The notes below the pieces were generated by a model. That model searched no databases. It worked only from the letters and a program-made list of their open reading frames with translations, and had not been told where the DNA came from. Made by a program: the position numbers and the translations under genes. Positions 1 through 11,628 of a DNA stretch of 64,000 nt are shown piece after piece. The stretch lies in contig WHVA01000035.1 of assembly GCA_015179125.1 (NCBI GenBank), positions 1 through 64,000 on the forward strand, given 5' to 3'. The DNA comes from Gautieria morchelliformis. Taxonomy: Eukaryota > Basidiomycota > Agaricomycetes > Gomphales > Gomphaceae. Every line of letters starts with the position of its first letter. The stretch's first letter is position 1.

Positions 1-1575
1 ATCTGAGGTGAGCTTTGATGAAGGAGAATGATTCTTCGATCGGGTTGAGATCGGGCGAGTACGGCGGAAGATACATCAGTTTGATTCCTCTGCAAATGCA
101 AGATTAGACACTAGTGAAAACAGTTTATAATGGTAAAAACCTTTGGGCACACAAGAGTGAGACCTCAGGTATGTGGTGAATGGTGCAGTTATCCATAACA
201 AGAACGCTCTGTGGTGCCGGGTAAGGGTTCATTACCTCTAAAAGGCCCTTCAGAAACCCCAAGGAACTCTGGACCATCATATGCCCCTAATTTGATATGG
301 CTATAGATGATTCCATCTTGTGAGAGCGCCGGAAGGATTGAAAATCTGAGTGGATATTAGCGATACAATAATGGAGGCCTGTACACAAATTGTTACCTTT
401 CTCCCCTTTGGAAACGTGCTCGCACTCGAGGCCTACATCCCTTGTAAGCCCATCCCATTAGTCTATACGTTGTGCGAAGGTCAATTGCACTTTCATCTGT
501 GAAAACCAAACGGTCCGGTGGTTCACTACCAATACGAAACTGGAAAGCAGTCCGCGAGGCTTCACAGCGCTCTGCGGCTGCCCGTGAAAGCTGGGTTGGA
601 GACAAATATAAAGGTTGTCATTCTTCGAGGATTTAATGACTCACTTTCTTTCTTTGCAAGCCAAGATGTCGAAGCATCCTCTAGACAGTTGATATACTTA
701 CTAAAATACCATGCTGCACCTCTAGCTCTTCGACAAGCTCATCGAGGTAATGATCGGGCGAGCGTTCAAGAAGTGCAAGAAGAAACTGTTATAAATAAAA
801 TAAGCTACAGCTAAACACAGACATGAATTACTTACTTCACTCTGAGCTGAGGTCATTTTTGACCCATGAGATAGCCGCTTTGGCTCTGCCACGACGTCTC
901 CAACATCCCGCCAGAGTTTGATTGTGCGTTGAACTACACGTAGTGACATATCGAGGTCAATTGCAATATCGGTTGATTTCTTGTTGAGCTTGAATTTTTG
1001 GTGTATAATGTAGAGGACAGGAATTATAGGCAGTAGGTATGGACTTGTTGCTCAAAAGAATAGACTAGAAAACAATTCACTCTCTCAGTGAATTTAGTTG
1101 TCACTGTAAATATATTATACACTACCTAGAAAACAATTCACTACAGAGGATTTCTAGGTTAATAAATCGAAAGAATGCTAGACTAATTTACTTGCCTCTC
1201 TCAGTGAATTTAGTTGTCACTGAGAGAGGGGGAAATCTGTCTCACTGTGCATGTATTACTACCCGGCCCTTTAGCGCCCAAGAGCTCACGCGTCGAAGTC
1301 GTTTCAGACTCCGCTGGGTGCGGCCGCTTGTGAAAGTAGGAATAACAAGATGAAATGGAGAGATAGGGAGTGAGTGGAAAATTTCGAAAATAACCAGAGA
1401 AATGGATGCATGATACAAGAACAATATGAGAAGAAATTGAGAAACCACACAACAAATTGGATATATTATGCTTGATTTTGGTGCAGGAGCATAAATGCAC
1501 CCAACATATAACACGATCCCGCAGATCCTTGCTGTACATGTGACGAACAGGTTTAGGGTTGCCAGGGTGAGGCAT
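1..1575 (-). pseudogene. Tc1/mariner-family transposase, decayed and interrupted
   Basis: This encodes a cut-and-paste DDE transposase; its 3' end runs off the window. Reading from the likely ATG at 1575, an N-terminal helix-turn-helix part includes YSKDLRDRVI and, after the inserted LTR, DIAIDLDMSLRVVQRTIKLW. Catalytic-domain motifs follow in order: LVFTDESAIDLRTTYR (about 515-465), VLVMDNCTIHH (about 215-180) and [15 protein letters not shown] (about 75-25), which carry the DDE/D acidic residues. Exons are separated by short GT-AG introns near 594-645, 325-400 and 90-150. It is broken by a TAG at 681-683 where relatives usually have Trp, by an extra base in the run at 257-260, and by the LTR at 1009-1506. 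Family assignment is firm. Whether other copies are active cannot be told here. Confidence 0.88.
1009..1506 (-). mobile_element. Solo LTR of Copia-1
   Basis: This 498-bp sequence matches the LTRs of the whole Copia-1 element at 58356-63612 over its full length with scattered differences, and starts TGTAGAGG and ends CCCAACA on the + strand. A perfect 5-bp target-site duplication TATAA lies at 1004-1008 and 1507-1511. It sits inside the first exon of the mariner transposase, and the reading on both sides is that of one transposase exon. There is no internal sequence, so it is the usual product of LTR-LTR recombination. It is older than the identical LTR pair at 58356-63612. Confidence 0.95.
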
Positions 1576-2640
1576 ATGAGCGATGGTGTGGGTAGTACAT
1601 ACAAGGAGAACGGAAGTTCCCGAAACACACACCCTGACCAAGAATTCTATGACATGAATCGTGCGACAGCATTTGCACCCTTACTCCCAATGTTGAACCC
1701 CAACTCAAGTGTAATTTTCAGGTGTCGAATGGCCACTATGCCGTTTGTATTGGTGAGTTTGCTACTTATGCTTACTTTACATCCTCGCTGAAAGGGCTGT
1801 CACGCGTCCCAACTACAAGTCCACCATTGTGACTTGAAGCGCCCCTTCTACTTGTACAAGCACGAGCAGTTCCTTCCTGTCGTCCACCTGCACCCCAACC
1901 GACCGCGGCTCCATCACTCCTACCGTCAACACCCTCACGATGACCACCGCCACATCCCGCGCCTCCACGCGCTACCGCAACACCAACCGCGGTGACGCCC
2001 TCGCACGCCTCGAGGGCCGCCAGCCCAGTCATGTCACGTCCGCGCTCCCGTCCCTCTACCTGCTGCCGTTTGGGCCGGTATCCCCCATGTCCCCTGCGTG
2101 GAGTCCCCTGGGTATCAAGGTGTGTCGACGCCCCCGCACCCTGCTAACCGTATGCCCAGTCTCCTCACGATGAGCTCCGTGTCGTCCGTGCTGCAATCGC
2201 ACCCACACCTGCACCCATACCTGCACCCGTACCTGCACCCGCACCCGCACCCGCACCTGCACCTGCACCCGCACCCACCGCCACCCGCTCCCCCACCACC
2301 CCGTCCTCCTATACCAGCTCACCCACCCCAGCACCTCTGCGCCCCTCACCCCACCGCATACGCGTGCGCCCCCGTGGTTTCCAAGCTCAAGAACGTGTCA
2401 GGATCGGCGAAGTTGCCTTATGGTGCATTGGCACTCGGTGCGGAAGGGATCAAAGATTTCGGGGCTTATGCTACACAGGAGGAAATCCGACATCGAGAAT
2501 GAATGCCTACCGTCAGATCTCACTGATCCAATGTCAGAAGAAGCTAAGCCCTTCCTCTCCAATCCTATGACACCCTCTTCTGGAGATTCTCCTGTAGTGG
2601 GTTCTCACCATTAGTACAAAGTAGCAAACAAAATTAAAAC
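1576..2640. other. Unassigned GC-rich stretch with a proline/histidine-coding satellite
   Basis: I cannot assign a gene here. The part from 1800 to 2400 is C-rich and open in several frames only because of its composition. A short reading on + at 2364-2502 (KNVSGSAKLPYGALALGAEG) has a protein-like look but no start, splice context or recognised family. The right part of the mariner element (its terminal repeat) should lie just right of 1575, but I did not find a convincing terminal inverted repeat because the partner end is outside the window. Confidence 0.3.
2195..2280 (+). repeat. Imperfect hexamer/dodecamer tandem repeat
   Basis: About a dozen imperfect copies of a 6-bp motif of the type CACCYR are arranged as alternating CTGCACCC and GCACCC steps. 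The repeat is visible by eye and has no sign of function. It creates spurious long reading frames on both strands. Confidence 0.8.
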
Positions 2641-3452
2641 CTGCATTGAACTACATACAGTAAGCTAAGCTTGACATTGTTCCCCCCTCAGCACCCAAAA
2701 TGCAAAATAAAAAATGCATGTTTTATTCGGATTTTTTAGTTCTATGCCCTAGCTATGGTCCACATAGCTTCAGACATGAAATTTCAAGCGAATCGGAGCG
2801 ATATCAAGCAATATATTGTTGTTCGAAGTTTGCACGCTAAAACGGAAGCAAATCCGACGCGCACCTTAGGTACTGCAAACGGGTGTAAGCTACTACTGGG
2901 CTTCTTCCAACTGTGTTAATGCTAGCACTGCAGTAACTCAGGGAACTTAATATAAGCACATTACACACCAAATTTTCAGTGCCCAAGTTACTGATAATAA
3001 GTAACTGGGGAGCAGATTTTTTATGCTTCCTCTCGATAAGCTGCGTACTGAAATCTAGTAGCTAGAATATCTGCTTTCAGTGTCCTAGAACACTGATTTT
3101 CCCCTGCTAAGTTACTTATAAATGGTGCTTTAGAACACAATAAACCAGCGCTTTCTATTACTGAAACAGCACTTGGAGATACATTCATTGAAAGCTAGTG
3201 TGAACAATGAAATGGACACATGCAGTTACAAACCATCATGTGCTGAGAAGAGACACGAGCTGATGTCCGGTAGAGACAGGTGCAAGAGCGAGAGCAGCTG
3301 ATAGAACATATTGTGAGAGCAAGGGTTTGAGCATGAGCAAGAACTTGAGAGCGAGGGTGGGAGCAGTCTATTGTGGGAGTGAGGGCAGCCGAGGGGACAT
3401 ATCGTGAGAGCTGGTGCAGCTTGCACAAGAGCATAGGTCTATCTGTATTTTA
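2641..3452. other. No gene recognised
   Basis: This is AT-richer sequence with no convincing ORF. Around 3240-3420 there is a purine-rich stretch with many GAGAGC-type steps that makes short reverse-strand frames of Ser/Leu/Cys composition, which I read as low complexity. It could contain the 3' end of the spliced gene that starts at 4208. Confidence 0.5.
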
Positions 3453-3621
3453 CATAGTCAGTGTGGGGCAGATACAATGCAAAATGGCATACACAGGTAC
3501 CAAGTAATAGAAGAAGGGGGAGGGTTTGAGAGCATAATGGGTTGGCACCATGAGCTCTAGCAGATGAGATCGACTATGTCTCCATCAGCATAGCACAATG
3601 GCATTGAATACACTAACTTAC

Positions 3622-4208
3622 CTTGTACTGGGACTTCCTGGCTCCATCAGCAGTGGCTGCAGATATAGATGGTGCTGGCAGAACCACCTGTGTGATATCA
3701 GTGTAGTTTGAGGTCCTGGAGGGTAATAATGGGAATACCTTTCCTTGTATGGTCTTCTTTGGGATTGAATCGACCGTTTCATAGTGTTTGGACTATATAT
3801 AAATGCATCAAAATATGTAGTCGAAGGAATGACAGACTTACCAGGCCAGGGCCATTGCCAACACTGTCTTCGATGATTTTCCCCTTGGCTTTCTTGATAG
3901 AGTTTGTGGCACTCTTCTTTGAGACATTGACGGCAGAAGGGACATGGAGAGGTGCTTTCATCTGTTTACCTTTCATTTTTTTAACCCCTAGGGTCTCAAG
4001 ATTGAGAGTGATGTCGTGGTTGTCAGGTGATTTGCAGTGAGCCTTGGGGCAGACTTTTTTTTTGGATTTCAAAGGCTTGTCCTCATAGAATAGGTCTGGT
4101 TAAAATAAATATACGTCCCCTATCGATAAAATCACCTGGGCCAGTTGTGTCTCCTGCATTCACAGATGTGTTGCATTTTGTCTGCATCCATATGCATGCC
4201 TTTGCCAT
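3622..4208 (-). CDS. Spliced gene of unknown function (three exons seen)
   Basis: I do not recognise the product. Three exons fit together in phase: 4136-4208, 3842-4095 and 3622-3792, with introns of 40 and 49 bp bounded by GT-AG (donors GTGATT and GTAAGT). Together they give 166 codons without a stop, starting MAKACIWMQTKC. The product is rich in Lys, Ser and Pro, has Cys pairs near the start (CIWMQTKC, then VCPKAHC) that could bind a metal, and a basic middle part. Exon 3 ends at a GTAAGT donor at 3621, so at least one more exon lies to the left. An acceptor near 3553 would add about 34 codons. The first exon rests only on splice phase and an upstream stop. It could be a host gene or a gene of an unrecognised DNA transposon. 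Confidence 0.5.
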
Positions 4209-4349
4209 CTATGTTCTTTGATTTTTCGAAGCTGTATTTCTACTTCTTTTCATGTTCTGTCCAACCGACCCTCTGTGGGTGGTTGTGGACAAGTTTCCTT
4301 TTTGAGCTGCAGCTGTTCACTACTGTGCTATGTTCTCCGGGCGCTTAGC

Positions 4350-7138
4350 ATGGCACACCAGTGCCTCACGGGCGCTAAAGCGCCGGCTAGTAGTACATGC
4401 GCATGAGACACATTTCCCCCTCTCTCAGTGACAACTAAATTCACTGAGAGAGGCAAGTAAATTAGTCTTATTTCTCTTCAATTTGTTGACCTAGAAATCC
4501 TGTAGTGAATTAATTTCTAGGTAGTGTATAATATTAATAGTGACAACTAAATTCACTGAAAGAGTGAATTAATTTCTAGTCTTCTTTTGAGCACCAAGTC
4601 CAGTCCTACTGCCTATAATTCCTGTCCTCTACAGGGTTGTGGGCCCCGGAGACACTTCACAGAAGCTTTTGGGTGTTGAGAAGCTTGCTACAGATGGAAG
4701 TAATTGGCCATTGTGGCAAGCCACTCTCATCAGCTATTTCGAGTCCAAAAATCTACTCAAGCATGTAGAAGGGAGAGTCACTCGACCTCCTGATCCTCCA
4801 GTCATTCCCCCAGGCCATATCCTTACAGAAGCTGAGGAAACTCAGATGGATAAGGCTGAGGAGAAGCTGGAGAGATATCTTGCTAGAGAAGGACAAGCCA
4901 AGACCCAAATCATCGTCTCAGTGTCAGTGTCATTAGCTCTGATGCTACAGAAACAAAAGACAGCAAAAGAGACTTGGGATGCACTGGTCAATGAAATGAC
5001 CAAAAAGCCCAAGATGGTCCTCACCAGCCTGCAGAGACAACTCCGCAGTATGAGACGTCCTGAGGATGGAGACTTGAGACATCATTTGGACAAGGCCCAA
5101 GACCTATATGCTCGTCTTAATGAGATGGGAGCCAGAGTTTCTGAAGAAGAATTCATGGACATCATCCTTGCGTCACTTCCACCATCCTATGAGGCAGCCA
5201 TGAATGCCCTCACCACTTCACTTGAAGAATGCGGGAGACCCTTAGTCCCTGATGACATTATTAGGGTACTAAAGGCTCAGTATGACAGGAAGAAAACACT
5301 CCTGCAAGAAGAGCAGGTGTTTATTGGTTCGTCTACTAAGAATGACCAGAAGGCGCAGAAGGTACATACATGCACTAACTGCAAAAATCCTGGACATTCT
5401 ATTGAAAATTTCTGGGCTAAAGGAGGTGGTACAGAAGGTCAAGGACCACGTCAGAAGAAAAAAGCCAAAGGCAAAAAGAAGAAGAAGAAGGGTAAAGCAA
5501 AAGCGAATGTTGCCAAAGAAGAGACCTCTTCTGAGGAAAGTGATGATGGGCATCTTGCCTTCACCAATTTCGACGAGTGCTATAATTTTAATTCGAGCAC
5601 ATCCTCAGGAGTTGTAGTGATACTCGACACCGGAACGACATCGCATATGACACCTCATAAAAATTTATTGAGGAACTACTGTCAATTCTCACAGCCAAGG
5701 ACTATCCGAGCAGCCAACAAAGCCACTTTTGATGCCTTCGGCTCGGGACTGCTTGTATTATCCAACAAGGTTGGAGATAAAACAGTAGAAGTCACATTGC
5801 AAGATACGTACTATGCACCAAAAATTGCTGCTACCCTTGTCTCAATCGGTCAGTGCGATGATGCTGGCTATGATATTCGACTCGGTGGCCAGAAATGCAC
5901 AATATCTAACACTACTGGAAATATATTGATGCAAGCACTGAAGGTCAATGGCTTATATCGACTAGACCTTCAGTCACCAAGTGCTCAAGCCCATATGTGT
6001 TTGTCTGCCATGGAAATTCTCAGAGGATGGGGCACATTTCACAGAAGTCCCTACAACATTTACTTAACCGTGGCATGATATTGGGCATTGAACTGAGCTC
6101 CACAGGCGATAGAATTGTCTGTGATGCGTGCATTCAAGCCAAGAGTGCACGCAAACCTCTTCCTCAACAACCCAGAGACCGTACATCAAAATTCGGTGAC
6201 AGAATTTATTCTGATGTCTGGGGACCTGCAAGGCACCTCACAATCGATAAAACGTCATATTATGTCTCTTTTATCGATGACTACTCAAGGGAATCGGTGA
6301 CCTATCTCATGACGAACAAATCGGAAGTGTTCTCTAAGTACAAGCTCTACGAGGCTTTAATGCTTCGACAGAGAAATGTGCACATCAAGGCACTTGTTTC
6401 TGACCGAGGGGGTGAGTACACGAGCTCTGAATTTGAACAGCACCTGGCAAAACAAGGCACAAAGCATCGGTTGATGGTACACCGCACACCAGAGTCTAAT
6501 GGTGTTGCCAAACGTCTGAACCAAACTCTCACTGAGAGAACTCGTGCCATGCTGTTGGAATCAGGCCTTCCTAAGATATTATGGGGCTATGCGATACAGC
6601 ATGCCAATTATCTTAGGAACAGGACGCATACAACAGCTCTACCGGATAAAACGCCCTACGAGATGATTCACCATGAGAAACCGAATCTCAAAGACATTCA
6701 CGTGTGGGGAACTGAAGTCTACGTTAAAGTCACTCAGGGAGATAAATTGGCAGCTCGTGCCAAGAGAGCTCAGTGGATAGGAATTTCTGCGCAGAGTCAT
6801 GGTCATTATGTTTATTGGCCTGACTCTCACAAAGTTTCTGTGGAGCGAAACATCGTGTTTGATTCAGAGATGAAGAAGGGAAAAGTCCCAATCATTTCTA
6901 TTGAGGAGTCCAAGCTACCTACGTCTAGAGAGGAGAAGAAGGCCATTCCGGCATCAGTGCCTGTGCCTGGTCGCTTAGTCAGCGAAGAGGCAAAGATCGA
7001 AGAAATTGATGAAAGCGCACCAGAGGAATAGCTTGAAGAGCTGCAACCTATTCAAGGAGTTGATGACAGACCTAGAGAAGCTGAACCAATAAGGAGAAGC
7101 CAACGGATCCGTCAACAACAAGTGCAGCTGGCCCCAAC
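4350..7138 (+). mobile_element. Copia-1 element, 5' part only, broken
   Basis: This is the same Ty1/Copia family as the whole copy at 58356-63612, in the opposite orientation. Recognisable parts in order are the right two thirds of the 5' LTR (about 4350-4633, ending CCTCTACA), the primer-binding region, gag, a CCHC knuckle (about 5370-5412), an aspartic protease (VILDTGTTSH, about 5612), the GAG-pre-integrase zinc region and the integrase core with its C-terminal extension to about 7138. Reverse transcriptase, RNase H and the 3' LTR are not in this copy. The start of the LTR could not be placed because similarity to the family fades left of 4350. The copy is broken, with a few breaks, and is clearly older than the copy at the right end. 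Confidence 0.9.
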
Positions 7139-8084
7139 AGGTAATCCCAAAAAACAAAATTTCTCATCCAATTTTAAAGATATATTGATTCTGTCAATAC
7201 AATCTGTCCAAATACACAAAAGAGTGTTTTGCAAGAGGGATAAGCGCCAACTTCTTTTTTGACGGCTGTAGAGGCCAATATGTACCACCTGCCAATCTGG
7301 GATGTGTTCGCAAGATTATCTCACTCAAAATTGAAGCTAGTTGATATCCCTCAATACAATATGTTCTTAGTACTAAAGGGAGTGTTTCTACAAAAGGAAT
7401 AAGAATTTGGCCATGGTTTGGAGGATGAGAAAATTTTGCACAAAAGTAGGGCGGCTAAGTGAGCGGCACCATAAGTATTTCAGATTTGACTTCCAGATGT
7501 CGGAGAAGGTGGAAGTCTGGAAGAGGGTACTGAGAGTCAAAGGTCGGAGGACAATGGTCGGAGGAGGTGGAAGAGCAGAAGACAGAATGTCCAGGGCGGA
7601 GAGAGAGACAAAGCTTGCAAGACTCGCTGTGCTAAGAACAGGAGATAGTGCCAAGGGATTCACATATCGAAGTTGATTATCTGATTGCAGAAATGGAGAC
7701 ATACATGAGGGGGTTTTATACAAAGAGCTGAAGCAACAAGTAATAGTATGGTACTAAGCAAATTCCGGAGAGGGCAGGAATTGGATAGACATACGGGGTA
7801 AGTATCTAATGCGGAACAAGGGGATGACAAGGGGGGTGCAGGGTAGAGTAAGTATAATGGCAAAGAACAAAGGTGCGTAAGTTCAATAGGCATCAGAACA
7901 AATGGAATTATGGAAATGGTATCTTGCTGTGTTCAGGGTCGAGTACGGGGGCTGGTGACTGGAGGTTGCCAGGGGTACTGAAGAACAAGGGGTCGAGGTT
8001 GAGGGTTGCAGATGTTGCGGAATAGAGTCGGAGGTGCTGTGGAGGTGTTCCAGAGATGGCGGAGATGGTTGAGCAGAACGGTCG
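7139..8084. other. Unclassified sequence between two retroelement pieces
   Basis: No gene is recognised here. Two similar segments of about 75 bp at about 7170-7245 and 7330-7405 share steps such as CAATACAAT, AGTGTTT and GGATAAG or GGAATAAG, suggesting an old tandem or inserted repeat. Short ORFs on both strands have no recognisable domain. The right edge runs into Gypsy-1 integrase sequence without a readable duplication. Confidence 0.4.
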
Positions 8085-9419
8085 TAACAGTGGCAGTCCA
8101 TCCGCATCGACTTTATGGGGCCCCTGCCCAAATCCAATGACTGTGACTACCTGATGGTAGTCATCGACCGACTAACGTCGCACGTCCACCTCGTCCCACC
8201 AACAATGAGCATGTCAGCCAAGGGAGTAGCCTGGCTGTTTCTGAAAGAAGTTGTCCAACTCCATGGAGTCCCAGACTCCATCGTCTCGGATAGAGACTCA
8301 AAGTTCACATCTATTTTCTGGCATGAACTACAGCAACTCATGGGGACTAAGCTCCTCATGTCAACTGCCTTCCATCCCCAAATGGATGGAGCGACTGAGC
8401 GTGCAAACCGCTCTATTGGACAGATATTGCGCGTGGTAGTCAGGGACAACCAGAAGGATTGGGCACTGAAATGCCCAATGGTCGAGGTCGCCCTCAACAG
8501 CAACATCAGCGCAACCACAGGGTTTGCACCCTTCAAGCTGAACCATATATGCTGCAGATAGGCTTGCCCATAGCCACGGACACCACATTTAAAGGGGTAG
8601 CCTGGTTCACACATCAGGCCAGGTGGAACCTGAAGGCGGCGCACTATGCAATTATCGAGTGTCAAGTGACGCAAATGTTTCATGCGAACAAGAAACATAC
8701 GGCAAGCGACAGGTATGCGGCCAATGACCACATCTACCTATTGACCCAAAACCTGACTCTGCCGAAAGGAAGAGCCAGAAAACTCGTGCCATGGTACATC
8801 GGACCATACCGCATCGTCAAGGCACACAATGATGCCTCAACAGTGACCCTTTAACTCCCTGACAAGCTGAAAAGCCATCGCATATCACTGGTCTTCTATT
8901 CAAGCCTCGTACAACGATACAAGGCTAACAACGACGAACTTCTCCTTCGTTATGAGGCCAAGTCATTTTATGACTTTGGAGCAAATGACGATGAGGAGTG
9001 ACTCGTCAATGGAATTATCGCACATCAATGGATAAACTCGACGGACCTGGAGTTCCAGGTTCGCTGGAGCCTAGCCGACGTAACATGGGAGCCCATGTCA
9101 TTGTGCAAGGATCTTGAAGCTCTAGATAACTATCTTGAGCTCCGGGGGGTGGGCAAGCCACACGACCTCCCCAAGCGCTGCTAGATGCGTCAATCATGTG
9201 CACACCATGTGACGTGTGCCAAGATTGGTTTTTAGGTGTTAATATCGTGTATTAGTGAACACAGCGAATGCCCGAATAACTAGTGTGAATAAGTATGCCA
9301 TTCGGCGAATAGGTGAACCAATAAATGTTCACAAGATAAGAGGGTTGCCCGAACGGAGCTCACCCTATCTACAGTCATAGTGAAATGGCCCATGGCACTT
9401 GACGATGTAACGTGCAAGG

Positions 9420-10152
9420 TGATAAGAGTTATTCTGAATATGTTTGGGTTTTGGTGTTGAGGTTTGATTCAAGCTTCGAGAGAAGCTGAATCGAGTAGAG
9501 GTCTGAGTACTGAGGGAACTGCGTATGCTACGGGAACTATTTTGGTCTGGAACTTCGAGACAGTGGAGAGGTAAAACTAGTCTTATTCTTCTTCGACAGT
9601 TACATTTGTTGATACTATTTAACTACTGGAAAGGACTCGGCATCGATATGATACGTATGATGTGTGATGCAAAAACACAGGGGGATGTGGAGTGTGGTCT
9701 GGGGTGAACTCTCGAGTGAATGTTACAAGGTAATGCTAAGAGTTTATTGTACGCAAGGCGGTGGTGTGAAGGGACATGTGCGTGATGTATGAGAGGAATT
9801 GTGGAGCTGCGGTCGAGACCGCTCAGGGACGATCGAATGTGTATCGTGTCTTGATCGCGACTGAATTGGTGCCTAAGTGGGGATCTGTGTCTCGGGTTGG
9901 TTCCTCGGTCGAGATTGATGGGATCAGCATATGTAATATGATGACATCGGCTTGGCGTGCCCTGTGCGCGTGCGTGGAAATGTATTGGCTCGGTGTCGTG
10001 TGTATGCGAGTCAGGGGGTTCGGGGATATCTCTGTTTAACTTAGTATGGACGAGGGTGTGGGTTCTGGGGATCATGTGGTTCGGTGACGTCAGTATATTT
10101 TAGATTCAGATCTGGGTGATGCCATTAATGTCGTTACTTGAATATCACAACA
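9420..10152 (+). mobile_element. LTR-B solo LTR inside LTR-A
   Basis: This 733-bp segment starts TGATAAGAG, ends TATCACAACA and is flanked by a perfect duplication CAAGG (9415-9419 and 10153-10157). The other LTR-A copy, near 54673-54685 in reverse orientation, shows the unfilled site: CAAGG occurs once and runs straight into the sequence that here follows the insertion. A second, inverted LTR-B sits at 16932-17610; the two share a region around a TTCGAGAGAAGC-like hairpin followed by GAATCGAGT. Confidence 0.92.
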
Positions 10153-10727
10153 CAAGGTGTTACGGAAGGGCTGTCTAAGTAGCGACAATCCCTTCGCCGG
10201 TGAAGGTGCTCCTTCGGAGCCCTCCGCCGACAGCACAGAAAATAGTTCGAAGGCTAAGATAACGAAGATGAAGTATGAGAACTCACCAGTGATGCCTAAG
10301 TCCTCTGCTGGTCGAAGATAGAAATCTCCAAGAGAAGGCTCAAGAGATGATCACAGCGAGGTCAAGTTTGCACAAGATGGACGATGTATGATAATTGAAC
10401 TGGAGAATATACATGCGAATGTAAACTACTCATATCGAATGCTCGCAAGGTATCAGCGAATAGGAAGGAGGCCATCGTGAGTCAGGGTTGGATAGGGGTG
10501 CGCAGTCATGATACTAAGTAGATGGAATAAACATACAATAGAGTGAGGGAAGAGTGTGGATATGAAACGATGGAGAGTAAAGGTGGCGAAGGGACTTATG
10601 TATGAAACCATGTCTTGGGACCCGCATACATGCTACCCTCCATGGACTCTTCGTCTACTGGGTTGATCCCACATGACCTACGGAAGGGACGTCCCGCGAA
10701 CACACTTTGGCCATATGAACACCCACA

Positions 10728-11128
10728 CACTGGAGGCAGATTCAAATTTTCTGGTCTGAAAAACTGTTCAAAAAACTGTGAAGATATTCCAATTTTTTTT
10801 AGTGTTTTTAATGTAAAAAATCTTTAACAAAAGTTTATGTTTTTGTTAGAAGTTGTTGAGCAAGAAAATTGTAAAAAAGTTTAAAGTTTTTTGCAGGGTT
10901 TTTTTATGTCTTTTTAAAAGTTTCTTTGTGAAAACACAAAGAAACCCATAAAAAACCCTGAAAAAAACTTTGAATTTTTTTTACAATTTCCTTGCTTAAC
11001 AAATTCTACTAAAAACACAAAATTTTATTATAGTTTTTTTCACATAAAAAACAATAAAAATATTTAGAAAATCTTTACAGTTTTTTCAACAGTTTTTCAG
11101 GCAAGAAAACCTTTATATGCCTGCAGTG
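10728..11128. mobile_element. Fold-back (MITE-like) element, 401 bp
   Basis: This AT-rich element is one large imperfect palindrome. The left end, CACTGGAGGCAGAT then CTGAAAAACTGTT, is the near-reverse complement of the right end, CAACAGTTTTTCAG then CTGCAGTG. The arms meet near 10933, where GTTTCTTTGTG and CACAAAGAAAC are separated by four bases. It has no coding capacity. It interrupts LTR-A; two other LTR-A copies lack it at the same point. The target duplication could not be resolved. The superfamily is uncertain, and the ends only loosely resemble hAT-type termini. Confidence 0.85.
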
Positions 11129-11628
11129 AAAGGGGTTGGATTGAGAAGATGATGGGGTTAGTGATGAACCATCACGCCGGGTAAATGGTATCGATCGTAT
11201 TTGATGGCATGCCTGCTGGCAAAATGTGCGAGCAGCGAATAGCGGTTTGGAGAATGGTGCGAACATTGAATAGAGTGGATGTAGAGGAGGAGTGGTCAAA
11301 GTGAGGGGCGAAGCCGAACAAAGGCGGAGGAGGTATGGTGAAAAGGGAAACGGGGATACCAAGGTGCAGGAAATACACAAGTCATGACAATCTGATCATA
11401 GGAACACCATCGAAAGAGGGTTGAGCAGAGGAGGTGATAGGACCAGTGATGAACCACCAAGTCAGTCCAAAAACATCTATCGTACGTTGATGGTGTGGCT
11501 ATGGTGAGTGGCGCGAACAGCGAAGCTCAGTCGCCAAACAGGGCAAGGGCGATCAGAGCAAACATGGAAGTGGAGTGAGAAATGGGAGGACAGAGTATAC
11601 AAGTATGGGAAATAAACACGTCATGACA

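Larger units (their letters stand above)
9217..11628 (+). mobile_element. LTR-A solo LTR with two further insertions
   Basis: This LTR starts TGCCAAGATTGG and ends CGTCATGACA. Removing the two nested insertions leaves about 1,034 bp ending at 11389, the length of the intact LTR-A at 53852-54883. A further 240 bp (11390-11628) is a diverged second copy of the 3' part with the same end. Flanks are ACGTG (9212-9216) and ATGTG (11629-11633), a one-mismatch duplication. The Gypsy-1 spacer reads on directly on both sides. No internal region of the parent element is in the window. Confidence 0.82.

Noticed and set aside
2098-2502. His/Pro-rich ORF
   Set aside because: Most of it is the translated hexamer satellite; the short protein-like end has no start or homology that I recognise.
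4136-4349. Left part of the Copia-1 5' LTR
   Set aside because: An LTR of family length would start near 4136, but similarity is lost left of 4350 and the spliced gene occupies this interval on the other strand.
10158-11389. Separate LTR starting TGTTACGGAAGG
   Set aside because: Comparison with 53852-54883 shows that this point is inside LTR-A; it looks like an LTR start only because LTR-B inserted just before it.
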